Shown here piece by piece: positions 11,425 to 22,398 of a DNA stretch of 64,000 bases (positions are counted from its first letter, which is position 1; each line of letters opens with the position of its first letter). A program made the translations under genes and the position numbers. The notes beneath the pieces were generated by a model, which did not search any database, had not been told where the DNA came from, and was given only the letters and a program-made list of their open reading frames with translations. Source of the DNA: Girardinichthys multiradiatus (taxonomy: Eukaryota > Chordata > Actinopteri > Cyprinodontiformes > Goodeidae). The stretch spans positions 1,265,326 through 1,329,325 of the forward strand of contig NC_061817.1 of NCBI RefSeq assembly GCF_021462225.1. The letters run 5' to 3'.

Positions 11425-12095
11425 GAAATGAAAGTATTCACTGGAAACTGACAGTTTAGTTGCAACGTTGACAGCAACTTAGTAAAATGTGAATAAGAAC
11501 ATAGATTTTGAAATTCCGCATCAGATGTTGGTGAACCTTGGTGGGTAGCATCTGGAAATATTCTACAGTCATCCTGAAGTGAAAGTATTCACTGGAAATA
11601 GATAGTATTGGTGCAACATTGGCAGCTAGTTGTAAAAATAACTATAAAGTCAGGTTTTGGTGGGCTTTAATTTTGAAATTCCATATCAGATGTTGGTGAA
11701 CTTTGGTGAGCAGCACCTAGAGATGTTCTACTGTCATCCTGAAGTGAAACAAATAACTAGAAACAGTTTTTTAGCAACTCCAACAGAAACTTAGGTAACA
11801 GTGACAGAAAATAAAGATTTTGAAGGGCTTTAATTTTGAAATTCCACATCAGATCTTAATAACCTTTGGTGAGCATCTGAAGGTGTTCTATTGTTATCTT
11901 GAGGTGACATCAGTAACTGGAAACAGACAGTTGCAATATTAACAGCAACTTCAGTAAAAGTGAGTACAAATCTCTTTAGAGGGCTTTCATTTAGACATTC
12001 TAGATGTATTGCACTGTCATCCTGAAGTGAAAGCAGTCACTGGAAACAAACAGTTTTTTAGCAATGTGGCTCACAATTTAGTTTAAAGTGACTCA
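11425..12095. repeat. Degenerate minisatellite, about five units of 123-165 bp
   Basis: The phrase GAAGTGAAAGTATTCACTGGAAA and variants recur at 11425, 11576, 11741, 11901 and 12024. Each is followed by a CAGTTTAGTTGCAAC-like part, then GATTTTGAAATTCC and CAGATGTTGGTGAAC in most units. Spacings are 151, 165, 160 and 123, the last from an internal deletion. Divergence between units is high, so the array is old. Confidence 0.85.
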
Positions 12096-12394
12096 AAATA
12101 TACAATTTGAGTCCAAATCTAATGAAAACTAAATGGACACTAAAATGATGAACACACCAACAACCATGTAAAACAGTGTAAAAAGTAATAATATAATTCC
12201 ATTTCCACAGTCAGACCTGAAAAATAAAATCAGAACACAGAGCAGCAAGAATGACATCAACCCACTCCAGGCATGAAACATACTGCTTTTATTATGAAAT
12301 GTCCTCTTCGGGCTACTACCATTTTTGGAATCTCTAAGCTCACTGTTTGCAGATATGCTTTGTGTGTGTACAAGCTGCCGGGAGGGCAGCTGAC

Positions 12395-12595
12395 ACAGAT
12401 TTGCGGTAATGACATTTGTGGAGTTTACTGGAGTTTGTGTTTACTTTCTGATTCAACTGCTTGTAGTTTTAACTATGTTTGTAGAAATGGTTTAAATCAG
12501 CTTTTACCCAAGAGTCTGATGTTTTAGAGGATACCACACGTCTGTGCTTAACTAAGGGAATGTAGAGCAATGAACGTAGAAAAAAAAGTACACTT
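12395..12595 (+). repeat. Dispersed repeat, partner of an inverted copy at 55480-55680
   Basis: The segment with GTTTACTTTCTGATTCAACTG, AAGAGTCTGATGTTTTAGAG and GTAGAGCAATGAACGTAG reappears as its reverse complement near 55480-55680 at roughly 85% identity by eye. The family is not recognised. Sequence to the left (12273-12395) has an open frame with Cys residues but no motif I can name. Confidence 0.7.
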
Positions 12596-13955
12596 CATCC
12601 CCTGTTTCTGGGGGATGGGTAGCAAGAGGCTAATGAATATGAACTTTTTCTACAATGAGGTGTTATGATGTTGTTAGTTCTGCTCTTTGCTCAGCTCAGG
12701 GACTTGAACATTAACAGCATTTGCCATCAGGCATTAAAAACCCTCCTGCGTCCCTGTACTGACGTGCTTGATCATACACTGCACTGGCTTTCCACTGTCC
12801 TCTGGATAGTTTTACCACATAGATGTGGGATTGCAGGCTGGATGCTTCCTTTCTTAACAGTGGGTCAGAAATAGCAATTTTCTTGAGCCGGCAAGGTTGG
12901 CTACATCAGGGGAATGTTGTGTGGGATTGTCCCGGAGCTACTGGCTGAATAGAGTCAGTTTTTCCAGGCTTTCCAGGTATTTATAGAATTCTTGTGTGGG
13001 ATGGTTTCAGCACCGTCAGCTATATATATTTTTTTCAACATTTTAATTCTGTTGGTTTTCTGTGGTTATGTCTCTGTTTAAATTTTGACTGTATTTAGTT
13101 TTTTTGTTTTCCTTGTTACGGTGTAGCTTTGTTTTACTACAAAGAATTACTTCCTCCCCAGAGAGAAAATTTTATGGTGATCAAAAAATTAAACAAAAAG
13201 CACGGAGTACATCAATGAATGGGTTAAAGATGTACATTTTCCTGCAGAGTGTTCATTTAGTCTTACAATTTTACTGATGATGAATATGATTTCATTGTGC
13301 ATTTATTTATTGCAAAAAGGTCATTTGCAAACCTTTAATAAAATGGAGATAAATGAAGATGAAAACATGTCATATTTATTTTTCTTCCTGTGCTTCCTGT
13401 TATTGATATATGTAGTCTGCACCATGGTTTCCTGTCCTGCATGGGAATGTCCCAAAGAGTCAGGAAAAAAGGTTCAAAAAAGTCTGTCTTTCCTGCTGAC
13501 ATGGAGAGAGGAAATGGCTCAATCAAGTCAGAAACAATCTCACTCCGCCCCTCCCAGTATATTATTTTGTCTAGTTTATTGTAGGGACAGGGAATGTTGT
13601 GCTGTTTCTAGGGAGTAGAGATAATGAATTACAGAAGTTCATCAGAAGGAATCTTAAGTTGAATCTGAGACAAACATGTTCTCCAGCTAAAGAGCAAGGA
13701 AAGAGCAAAGAGCACAGAAAATGTAAAACTTTTAACCAATAATTGTCTTGTTGATATTCTGTGGTCTATCTCTCTTAATAGAATAAAGCAGAAATAATAT
13801 TTTTAGAATTTGGTCCTAAACTGTGACAAATGGTTGCTAAACAGGAATGCTGTGGAGCCTTAGGTGTTTATAGTGAATTAAGCATTTTTTACTACTATGA
13901 AACATTTTTGAGTAAATTTGTATGTGCTTTCTTTTATCCTATAGAGTTTAAAACT
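12596..13955. other. Unassigned interval
   Basis: No recognisable gene. The longest frame (13277-13618, plus) has a hydrophobic stretch and no known motif, and is probably fortuitous. Confidence 0.3.
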
Positions 13956-13959
13956 GGAT

Positions 13960-14315
13960 CAGAGCTTATCTGCTTAGCTGTGTTTCTCTCCTAGATGAAG
14001 CCACTAAAGGAGGGACCACTGTCCTTAACTTTTCTTTAACATAGAAAGTACTCCTGGATCAGTGCTTCTGTGTTTTTTTGAGGATATACTCTGTCTTCTG
14101 AAACCCCCAGTCTGTTGCAGCAGATGGCTTCTCACACTAAACTAGGTCTTGTTGGAGGTTTCTTTCCATTGAAGGGGATATTTTCCTTCCACTGTCACCA
14201 CATGCATGCTCAGTACGAGGTATTGCTGCAAGTTAACAACTCAATGCAAGCAACTGTCCGCTGTTGCTACATCCTCATCCAAGAAGAGTGAATACTCCAA
14301 GTAAGTGACTTCATG
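13960..14315 (+). mobile_element. LINE 3' UTR fragment, same family as 33.3-34.9 kb
   Basis: The strings AGTACTCCTGGATCAGTGCTTC, ACCCCCAGTC and GAGGTTTCTTTCCATTGAAG match, in inverted orientation, the 3' non-coding part of the LINE at 33.3-34.9 kb (there as AGCACTGATCCAGAAGTACT and similar). Neither the RT nor the tail is included. Confidence 0.6.
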
Positions 14316-14519
14316 CAGTCTGCTGTTTAAAGTCAAATAGTGAAGGGTTCATTTTCAACAGAAGTGGAAATCATGGGAGGAATACCTCTCTATAATGAGT
14401 TAAAATTAGCTTAATTTAGTATTTACCATCAGAGACCTTCGGTAACTCTGAAAGCTATGATAGACCCTTTTTATTGATGTCACTGAAGTCCCCGCCTCAC
14501 TTCCAGTCCATCAACTTGG

Positions 14520-14736
14520 GTGGCTCCGTGTCGCTTCTTAGCTCTTCACAACATTGCATACTTTTTGTCCATGGATAAGTATCTAGAGTCGTTTCAGCCT
14601 CCTGATAAGGCCATATACCTCAACAAAATTGCTGTCATCAACAAGGTTGATCCATATGTACTGCCTGTTGGTTTGTTCAGCGCAAATCTGGACGATTGGC
14701 CGCACATATCACACAATGAAGGAAGGGTACGTTTCA
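14520..14736 (+). other. Possible exon of a SWIM-zinc-finger transposon-derived protein
   Basis: The plus frame contains KIAVINKVDPYVLPVGLFSA followed by NLDDWPHISH, ending at a good donor-like GAAGG/GTACGT near 14731. The pattern (INxVDPYxLP ... DDxPxI) resembles the N-terminal part of SWIM-type zinc-finger proteins that are multiplied in fish and invertebrate genomes. There is no partner exon in view, since an RTE tail starts about 100 bp downstream. Identification is by pattern memory only. Confidence 0.3.
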
Positions 14737-14837
14737 AAACACTTTAAAATATGTGACAGTCCGTTAGGGCTTGTTATATGTTTCTTTCTTTTTTATTATT
14801 ATTGAGGAAATATTGCTTAAAACAATGCTTGCATTCC

Positions 14838-15058
14838 ATATATATACTCGTACTCGTACTCGTCGTCTTCCGCTTATCCGGGACCGAGTTGCGGGGGCAG
14901 CAGACTCAGCAGAGACGCCCAGATGTCCCTCTCTCCATACACCACCTACAGCTCCTCCAGGGGGAGCCCAAGGCGTTCCCAGGCCAGCCGAGAGACATAG
15001 TCCCTCCAGCGTGTCCTGGGCCGTCCCCTGGGCCTCCTCCCGGTGGGACGTGCCTGGG
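14838..15058 (-). mobile_element. RTE LINE 3' fragment joined to the provirus
   Basis: The 3' 200 bp of an RTE element (minus strand) with a CTCGTA tandem tail at about 14843-14862. It matches the RTE at 0.9-4.0 kb over TCGTCTTCCGCTTATCC and the CCAGCTCCTCCAGGGGGAGC region, then stops abruptly at 15058, where retroviral pol sequence begins. The retroviral RT frame runs on into this fragment. Confidence 0.85.
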
Positions 15059-16186
15059 AAGTGGGGCAGTTAGGTCAGTGTATCCTGGAATAAATGGCCT
15101 GCTGTATCCGGTGAGTCCCAAGAAGGAAAGCATGTCCTTCACCCGCACCGGTTTTGGATGAGAAAGGACAGCAGATTGATGTGAAGGGGACATTCCTGTC
15201 CCGGGCTGAGAGATTACCCTGCCCAAAAAATCCACCTGTTTCCGGCAAATTTGTAGTTTGGCTTTGCTGACCTTGTACCCAGCTTTTGCTAGGTGTGAGA
15301 GCACCACAGCCGTGGCCTCCAAGCATTCAGAAACAGTTGGTGTCGCCAAAAGAATGTCATCCACATATTGAATCAATGTGGTGTTCGGTGGGAGGGGACA
15401 GTCTTGGAGGGAGTCCTTAAGGACCTGATTAAATATCCCGGGTGACAGAGCAAAACCCTGCGGCAAACGAGTGTAGCGGTACCTGTTTGACTTATATGTG
15501 AATGCAAAAATATCTCTGCATTCCTCAGCTAGAGGCAGGCAGAAGAAAGCGTTGGCCAGATCGATGCAGGTGAACCATGCATGTTCAGGGTTTAGATTGG
15601 TAAGAGCAACATAAGGATTAGGCACTGGGACTGTGGGAGTGGACAGTGCTGCATTTACTGCTCTCAAGTCGTAGGCCATTCTCCATTTCCCAGTGCCCTT
15701 CTTTTCTACTGGTAAGATGGGTGTGTTCCAAGAAGAGCTGTCAGCTGGTTCCAGCACCCCAGCGTTCCACAGCCCTTCTATGGTGTCAGAAATTCCACTT
15801 TCGGCTGCTGGTTTGTGAGGGTACTGGGATTTCCAAATGGGTCGGTCAGTGTTAAGCTGGAAAGTGATGGGAGAGCACTGAATGAGTCCCACATCCGTGG
15901 GGCCCTCAGCCCAAAGTGAAGGTGGCATGCTCTGAACTACAGCTGCAGCCATTGGATGATCTGTTTTTTCATCTTTGGACATGTTAGTAATGCGGTAGGT
16001 GTTACAGGAGGGGGAATAAGATAGATTGGGTGTGGATAAAGAATGCCAGTCAGTTAGAGCTAGGGAACGTTTTAACACTCCTCCCAGCTCGTGGGCTTCG
16101 TGAGCAGGGTGGAGCGCCAGTGAAACATGGGGTACACCATCAGACCACATTTTAAACCAGTTCTCCTGTTCTGTAGACAGCTGCAT
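15059..16186 (-). pseudogene. pol: Retroviral reverse transcriptase, truncated
   Basis: Residues run from a start-like Met at 16186 (the frame is open further upstream to about 16325) to the break at 15058. Landmarks are GVLEPADSSSWNTPILPVEK, KWRMAYDLRAVNAAL, FTCIDLANAFFCLPL, FTRLPQGF-like (here YTRLPQGFALSPGIFNQ) and the catalytic YVDDILLA. The thumb follows (VDFLGRVIS, LSFLGLTGYSRPFIPGY), after which the retroviral sequence stops. The following residues up to 14906 come from the RTE fragment in another coding frame. Palm residues look intact. RNase H and integrase are missing. A frameshift near 16326 separates it from the protease. Confidence 0.9.
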
Positions 16187-16325
16187 GGAGGCTACGACAC
16201 CTTCAGGGGCTACATAAATGTCTGCGGTGGCGATCTCCCAGGAAGTCCCCTCCAGCTCCTCAGCAAAGCTTTCCTGATAACACTCACAGTTATTCTTGTC
16301 ATAGAAGAGGGTGACATGTGGCGGG

Positions 16326-16871
16326 TCAGGGGGAGAGACGTAGGGCGCCAGGGTCGAGATCCAGGATTTCCACCGAAGGAAGGACGAGAGGATGCCTCCG
16401 CCCGTTGTGGTTTATGGATGCAGGAGGACCCAATATATGTATAGGGTCAGCCAGGGGTTGTATGAGATACTGTCCATGAGAGAGGCGGGAATTGTTGCCA
16501 CAGGCTAGTTGAGCTCCATTGGGCAGATGCACAGACAGTCCATCAGGTCCACATAAAATGGTGGCTCCCATTTTAATCAACATGTCTCTGCCCAATACGT
16601 TGACAGGGGTGTCCGCCAACACCAAATAGCTGTGGTTCAAAGTCTGTCCCCCTATCTCGGTTTTTAGGGGTGTGGTGTAAGGTAGGACCTGTTTAGCCCC
16701 AGAAAACCCCATGACAGTGGTAGTCCTTGTGGAGAGGGTGGTAGGAGGGGCTCGTTGAATAGTTGAGCATGTGGCTCCAGTGTCCACCAAAAAAGGAAGA
16801 GTTTGTCCATACACTGTCACGGACAGTAAGGGGTCCTCAGTCCCTCTGTCCGGGGGGTTCTGTGGGGGCCC
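16326..16871 (-). pseudogene. pro: Retroviral protease
   Basis: Aspartic protease with the active-site triplet in FLVDTGATCS and the late NVLGRDML (GRD motif). It lies in the same frame as gag, right after the gag TGA at 16872-16874, with about 17 codons between that stop and the first Met at 16820. It would be made as a Gag-Pro-Pol fusion by stop readthrough, as in gamma- and epsilonretroviruses. It ends in a stop at 16326 and RT continues in another frame, so an indel has broken pro-pol. Confidence 0.85.
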
Positions 16872-16874
16872 TCA
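16872..16874 (-). promoter_or_regulatory. Candidate gag-pro readthrough stop (TGA)
   Basis: The gag frame ends AAC TGA GGG CCC and continues open into protease. The downstream 40 nt are very C- and G-rich (CCCCCCGGACAGAGGG), able to form a stem or pseudoknot as known for gammaretroviral readthrough sites. Gammaretroviruses typically use TAG, so TGA here is a variant. Confidence 0.55.
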
Positions 16875-19085
16875 GTTGTGGTCTGGCCCAAAGCTGGGTT
16901 CATCCCAGGCTGGCAGCTGAAGTGAAGGTTGCTGCTGTTGACCTCCACGTGGTGGACCACCCCGTCCTCGATACGGGCATCGCCCTGGGCTTTCTCTGGG
17001 TCCATACCCACGCCCATATGCCTCAAGGTTGTACGGACATTCTCGGCTCCAATGACCCTGCTCCTCACAGTAGTAGCAAACGTCAGCACCCCCCCATCGC
17101 CTTGGTGGTCCTCCACGGAATCCACGGCCCCTGCCCCTGAACCGGCCTGGTTGGGCATGATAAGGACCAGAGGTTGCAGACCTCGGTGCAATCGTGTCCT
17201 GATGGCCAGGAAAGGGAGTAGTCTGGGGGCCCTGAGAAACCGCACCTTCATACATTATTTTGGGAGTTTTGTTGTCTTTCTTCTTTTCTCCTGCTTTCTG
17301 CTTTGCTTCGGCTAACTGCATTTTTAGCAATTGGGTCTGCAGGGTCTTAAGTTCCTCCTCATCTTTCTTATGGTCCTCTCTTATTTTGGACAGGTGATGG
17401 ATCAGATGGCGATTCCAAGTTCCAGCGTCCTCTCCAGCCATGTCAGGATTGTCGTCCATACTGGCTTTTACCTGTTGGGGTATTCCTTTAAGGACAGCAT
17501 CTCTGAACCAGTCTCTCTGTGCCCCCTCATTTGCTGGGTTAGTTCCTGTCTGAGTTTGCCACATGGATTTGCACTGGTCCAGGTATTCCCTGGGGTTAAT
17601 TTTAGGGTCCCATTCAAACTTAGGGATGGTGTGTCCCCTGGTTACAGGGTATGCTGTTCTCAATGCATCACCTAGCCAGTGGACATGCTGGGTGAAGAGG
17701 TCAGAATCCGGGGCTCCCGAGGTGTAAGCAGCAGTCTCAATCTCTCTACATGTGTGGTGTGGCATGCACCGTCCTGCCACTGCTCTATAATCTCCCAATG
17801 CTAGCGTGGTGCCTGCCGTCAGGGTGTCTAAAGTCTAGAGCCACACTGCTGCTCCTTCAGTTATGGGGGGCAACTTGTCACAGAGAGCCGTAATGTCGCC
17901 CAGAGAGAAAGGTTTATACCTACAGGGGGCTCCAGAGCCTTGTTGCTGTAAAAGGGGATAATTGGTTTTTGGGGCATAACTAAAGCCTTCTGGTTTAGCT
18001 GCAGCTTTGCGGGTTAAATGTTCCCTTAACTGTGCAACTGTCTGATTGCGTATTGGGGATCCGTCCTCAGGATGGTTTTGCTACGGATCAGCTCTGTCTT
18101 CTCCATCTTCCTGTGGTATGCTGTTCCTGCTTACCTGCACCTCTGGAGCTGGGGTAGAGGTGTAACAAGGTGTGGGTGTGAGAAAAGGATTAGGACACAA
18201 AACCCTATCTGGCCTCCAGGATCCACTTAGCAGTAAACCCACTGATCCCACCGGATCAGTCCCTGCCACTTGTAAGCCAGAGCCTGGGCCGGGTGGCCCC
18301 CGTGCCCCAGCCTCTGAAATTAGAGAAGCAGGTTGGGAGGATTGTTGTGGGGTTGAGCGAAAGGGATTTGTTTTGCTCAGGCTTCTTTGATGTTGTTCTT
18401 GTCTTTCTCTTACCTCTCTGTCCTGAAATGCTGCCTTTTCGGCATCCAGAAATGATCCAGCAGATGCTGACATAGATAATCCGGAAGTTCCACTGACAGA
18501 TCCAGTCCCCCCTTCTGGAATGCCCAAGCCATGCAGTATAAGTGTTCCATTTTCTACTTCCAATATGGCGTACAATCCACCAGGGGGCGGTGTGGGTGCA
18601 CCAGTGAGGGAACTGCATGGGGAGGAAGGTCTATATGGGGGCGGTCCATCTGGGCTCGTCCCCTGAGCTGATTTTGACCCCTCCTTCTTGTCTCCTCCTC
18701 TGGGTTCTTTGAGCGTCATTGTGTGTTTTGCTCCTTGATGTATTAAAATCATGTCTCCCCAGAAGCGTTCCTCTTTTTCATATTTATGTATGTTTGTGTT
18801 GTACTTACTTTTAGACCAAAAAGTAGCTTCATTCAACTTACCTTGTGCGTCCTGTCTGTGTTTCTTAGCTGTGTTCATTTTCTTTCTAAACCAATCACCT
18901 AAATTCCACTTGTCTGTCAAATTAATTCCATCCGCCTTCATTGGTTGTCTTACCTTTTTTTCGATCTTCTTTTTCATTTTATCACCTTCCTCCTTACCTC
19001 TCGTTTGGAGAACCAGTGCTTGCATGTTAGTTAATTGTGTGTTTATATCTAACCATCCTGGTTTTTCCGGAAATTCCTCTTCCAT
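16872..19085 (-). pseudogene. gag: Retroviral gag with two internal TAG stops
   Basis: One reading frame spans the interval on the minus strand and is interrupted only by TAG at 18081-18083 and TAG at 17835-17837. The matrix-like N-terminus starts MEEEFPEKPGWLDI. A Pro-rich linker carries the PPPY late-budding motif (SPDGPPPYRPSSP, near 18640). The capsid part includes PREYLDQCKSMWQTQTG and NEGAQRDWFRDAVLKGIPQQ. A Lys/Glu coiled coil (about 17390-17290) and an Arg/Gly-rich stretch precede the single zinc knuckle CYYCEEQGHWSRECP. The frame ends in TGA at 16872. Start chosen at the first Met after the leader. Confidence 0.85.
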
Positions 19086-19251
19086 GTTGTTTAAAATCCT
19101 GTGAAATTAGTGTTCAATTCACGTTTCACAATATGCATATAAAATCCGCTTATCACTGTATTGTCCTTGTTAACACCGCAAGGTTGACCAGACAATACAG
19201 TGTATTTAATAAACAGCGATGGTGTGGCAGCTCTCTGCTGCTTCACCCAGT

Positions 19252-19287
<36 letters not shown>

Positions 19288-20091
19288 CAGTGCTTGTGAC
19301 AGTCGCCCCCGTTTAATATCAGCAAAAACACTTAACATTCACATTTCTTCTATAATCCGCACCACAGATACTTATATCTAGTACTTTGTCTTTTATTTTA
19401 CCCCAAATAATCATCCAGCTCAGTCGCACACAGACACATTCCAGCTCGTACTTCCTCAATACAACACAACTGTCTGTGACAGACACTCGCACACAGGAAA
19501 TATGCACAAATATGCAGAAACAATCCACTACAAGCCACTTCACCCTATATTCAATAAATGCATTTTATTTTCCCTCAAATAATCAAAAATCCAACCGCAT
19601 TTTTAATTCAGAATGAGTGTTCAATAATTTAACATGGACTGCACTACCAGTCGCTTGTGTAATTTCTCCGTGTGTCCGCTAGATGGGCCTCTAACCCTTC
19701 GTGAGATTTCTGAATGAGCGTATCACCTGTTAAAAAATTCAAAAGTTCTCTGAGGACTTTAACTTCTATCAATCCTTTGTGTTTTGCCAAAAACACGGAA
19801 CTTAAACCCAGCTATATCTTATTGATTCGTCAATCAATAAGTTGGGACGCCACACCCAGCAATATCAACTTTTTTCAGCTTGAAATGAGGCCTCTAACCT
19901 TCAAAAGCTTAATTCTTATCTGACTCCATTTGAACATGTCCAGTTAATGCAAACTCTTTTACAGTTTTGCAGAGTAAAATGACATTCAGAACCAACTGAC
20001 ACCTGGTTTAATAAAATAGGCTCTACCTCACCTTTTAGAAGATTAATGGGCGCCCGGTGTCAGAAGATTCCGTCTGTCACACTCTGTTGTT
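19086..20091 (-). other. Retroviral leader region
   Basis: About 1 kb between the gag start and the primer-binding-like site. It holds no long frame. It is unusually long for a simple retrovirus leader and contains a CA repeat, so part may be inserted sequence. Confidence 0.45.
19257..19284. repeat. (CA)n microsatellite
   Basis: About 14 AC/CA units within the retroviral leader region. Confidence 0.9.
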
Positions 20092-20110
20092 GTCCACGTC
20101 GGGGGTCACA
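20092..20110 (-). other. Candidate tRNA primer-binding site
   Basis: Minus strand reads TGTGACCCCCGACGTGGAC. It is close to the TGACCCCGACGTG core used by retroviruses primed with tRNA-Arg, which places the LTR end just to the right. The leading TGG is not perfect (TGT), so this remains tentative. Confidence 0.4.
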
Positions 20111-20111
20111 A

Positions 20112-20600
20112 ATTTTGTTGAAGTTCCCCTTTAAAGGGGCCTTCTGCGCGTTCGTTTATTCACCGTAACCTGGAGGAATTCACAACACATTAGAATAAAT
20201 CCCACGGAGACAGCTGTATGTCATTCAAATACTTGAGCCCAGTGAGAGAAGCACATGTAGGTAGGATACACCGAGACTTCTTCTGACTCTCCTTACTGGG
20301 CTCATTTCTTTTATTAAAACACACACAAAAAATGGGCAGCGCCCTTGTTTACAATATTTTCTCACACTTTTCCGGCTTACCATATTTAGACAGTTATTGT
20401 CCTGCACCTGCACCCTGTTTTCTACTGATATGAGAAGGGAGTAAGTCAGTCAGTTGTACTATCTCTACTTTTCACACACTCCTGCAGCTCTTCAGTAATT
20501 TTCCACTTCCCCTCTCCTGTGAGAAATACTTTTGCAGACCACACAATACACAATGTCTTATACTAACACATGTTACACATTTTATTTCCCACACTGGTTA
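20112..20600 (-). mobile_element. Candidate 5' LTR of the provirus
   Basis: On the minus strand a TATAAG box near 20553 is followed by AATAAA near 20310 and a CA end near 20116, next to the primer-binding-like site. The outer boundary could not be fixed and no second LTR exists to compare. Confidence 0.4.
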
Positions 20601-20830
20601 TGAACATAGTAATAATAATGATGCACACACATAATATATCTCCACACTTCATAGCAGACAGCTATTCTTCCCTCTTCCCGGTACTGTGTACCGGCGCAGA
20701 ATCTTTTAGTAGTACGCAGTACCAGACCGTACCGGCTCACTTTCACCCCTGGGTATAGATTGAGCTCATAAAATCCAGCCTGACCAGACCCGGGCTAAAT
20801 CCAGGCATGAGAGCGCAGCTCACAGAAGTA

Positions 20831-22398
20831 CAGGTCCTTCTCAAAATATTAGCATATTGTGATAAAGTTCATTATTTTCCATAATGTAATGATGAAAATG
20901 TAACATTCATATATTTTTGATTCATTGCACACTAACTGAAATATTTCAGGTCTTTTATTGTCTTAATACGGATTATTTTGGCATACAGCTCATGAAAACC
21001 CAAAATTCCTATCTCACAAAATTAGCATATCATTAAAAGGGTCTCTAGACGAGCTATGAACCTAATCATCTGAATCAACGAGTTAACTCTAAATACCTGC
21101 AAAAGATTCCTGAGGCCTTTAAAACTCCCAGCCTGGTTCATCACTCAAAACCCCAATCATGGGTAAGACTGCCGACCTGACTGCTGTCCAGAAGGCCACT
21201 ATTGACACCCTCAAGCAAGAGGGAAAGACACAGAAAGAAATTTCTGAATGAATAGGCTGTTCCCAGAGTGCTGTATCAAGGCACCTCAGTGGGAAGTCTG
21301 TGGGAAGGAAAAAGTGTGGCAGAAAACGCTGCACAACGAGAAGAGGTGACCGGACCCTGAGGAAGATTGTGGAGAAGGGCCGATTCCAGACCTTGGGGGA
21401 CCTGCGGAAACAGTGGACTGAGTCTGGAGTAGAAACATCCAGAGCCACCGTGCACAGGCGTGTGCAGGAAATGGGCTACAGGTGCCGCATTCCCCAGACC
21501 TGGGCTACAGAGAAGCAGCACTGGACTGTTGCTCAGTGGTCCAAAGTACTTTTTTCGGATGAAAGCAAATTCTGCATGTCATTTGGAAATCAAGGTGCCA
21601 GAGTCTGGAGGAAGACTGGGGAGAAGGAAATGCCAAAATGCCAGAAGTCCAGTGTCAAGTACCAACAGTCAGTGATGGTCTGGGGTGCCGTGTCAGCTGC
21701 TGGTGTTGGTCCACTGTGTTTTATCAAGGGCAGGGTCAATGCAGCTAGCTATCAGGAGATTTTGGAGCAGTTCATGCTTCCATCTGCTGAAAAGCTTTAT
21801 GGAGATGAAGATTTCATTTTTCAGCACGACCTGGCACCTGCTCACAGTGCCAAAACCACTGGTAAATGGTTTACTGACCATGGTATCACTGTGCTCAATT
21901 GGCCTGCCAACTCTCCTGACCTGAACCCCATAGAGAATCTGTGGGATATTGTGAAGAGAACGTTGAGAGACTCAAGACCCAACACTCTGGATGAGCTAAA
22001 GGCCGCTATCGAAGCATCCTGGGCCTCCATAAGACCTCAGCAGTGCCACAGGCTGATTGCCTCCATGCCACGCCGCATTGAAGCAGTCATTTCTGCAAAA
22101 GGATTCCCGACCAAGTATTGAGTGCATAACTGTACATGATTATTTGAAGGTTGACGTTTTTTGTATTAAAAACACTTTTCTTTTATTGGTCGGATGAAAT
22201 ATGCTAATTTTGTGAGATAGGAATTTTGGGTTTTCATGAGCTGTATGCCACAATCATCCGTATTAAGACAATAAAAGACCTGAAATATTTCAGTTAGTGT
22301 GCAATGAATCTAAAATATATGAATGTTACATTTTCATCATGACATTATGGAAAATAATGAACTTTATCACAATATGCTAATATTTTGAGAAGGACCTG
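20831..22398 (+). mobile_element. Tc1 transposon (DD34E), copy A
   Basis: A 1568-bp element with ends CAGGTCCTTCTCAAAATATT and its inverted copy, flanked by TA. The terminal and subterminal inverted repeats exceed 150 bp. It is nearly identical to copies B (41020-42628) and C (46968-48577). It lacks 45 bp of the transposase gene. Confidence 0.95.
21159..22121 (+). pseudogene. Tc1 transposase, DD34E, broken copy
   Basis: The frame opens at 21159 (MGKTADLTAVQKA) but has CGA to TGA at codon 31 (21249-21251). It also lacks a 45-bp in-frame segment after IPQ that copies B and C have (residues VKPLLNQKQRQKRLT). The rest is open from 21300 with VLFSDESKF, HDLAPAHS and SPDLNPIENLW all present. It cannot make full transposase. 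Confidence 0.92.

Larger units (their letters stand above)
14838..20600 (-). mobile_element. Defective endogenous retrovirus (gamma/epsilon-like)
   Basis: Minus-strand order from the right is: LTR sequence (to about 20116), primer-binding-like site, leader, gag (19085-16872), protease (16820-16326) and part of RT (16186 to about 15059). RNase H, integrase, env and the 3' LTR are absent. They are replaced at 15058 by an RTE 3' end, so one end of the provirus was deleted or recombined away. A PPPY late motif, a single CCHC zinc knuckle, and gag and protease in one frame separated by TGA are gamma/epsilon-retrovirus traits. The provirus cannot be functional. Confidence 0.85.

Noticed and set aside
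13277..13618. 113-residue frame with a hydrophobic segment
   Set aside because: No recognisable motif, low-complexity flanks, no splice or promoter context.
20047..20066. Plus-strand TGGGCGCCCGGTGTCAG as a primer-binding site
   Set aside because: It lies on the wrong strand for the minus-oriented provirus.
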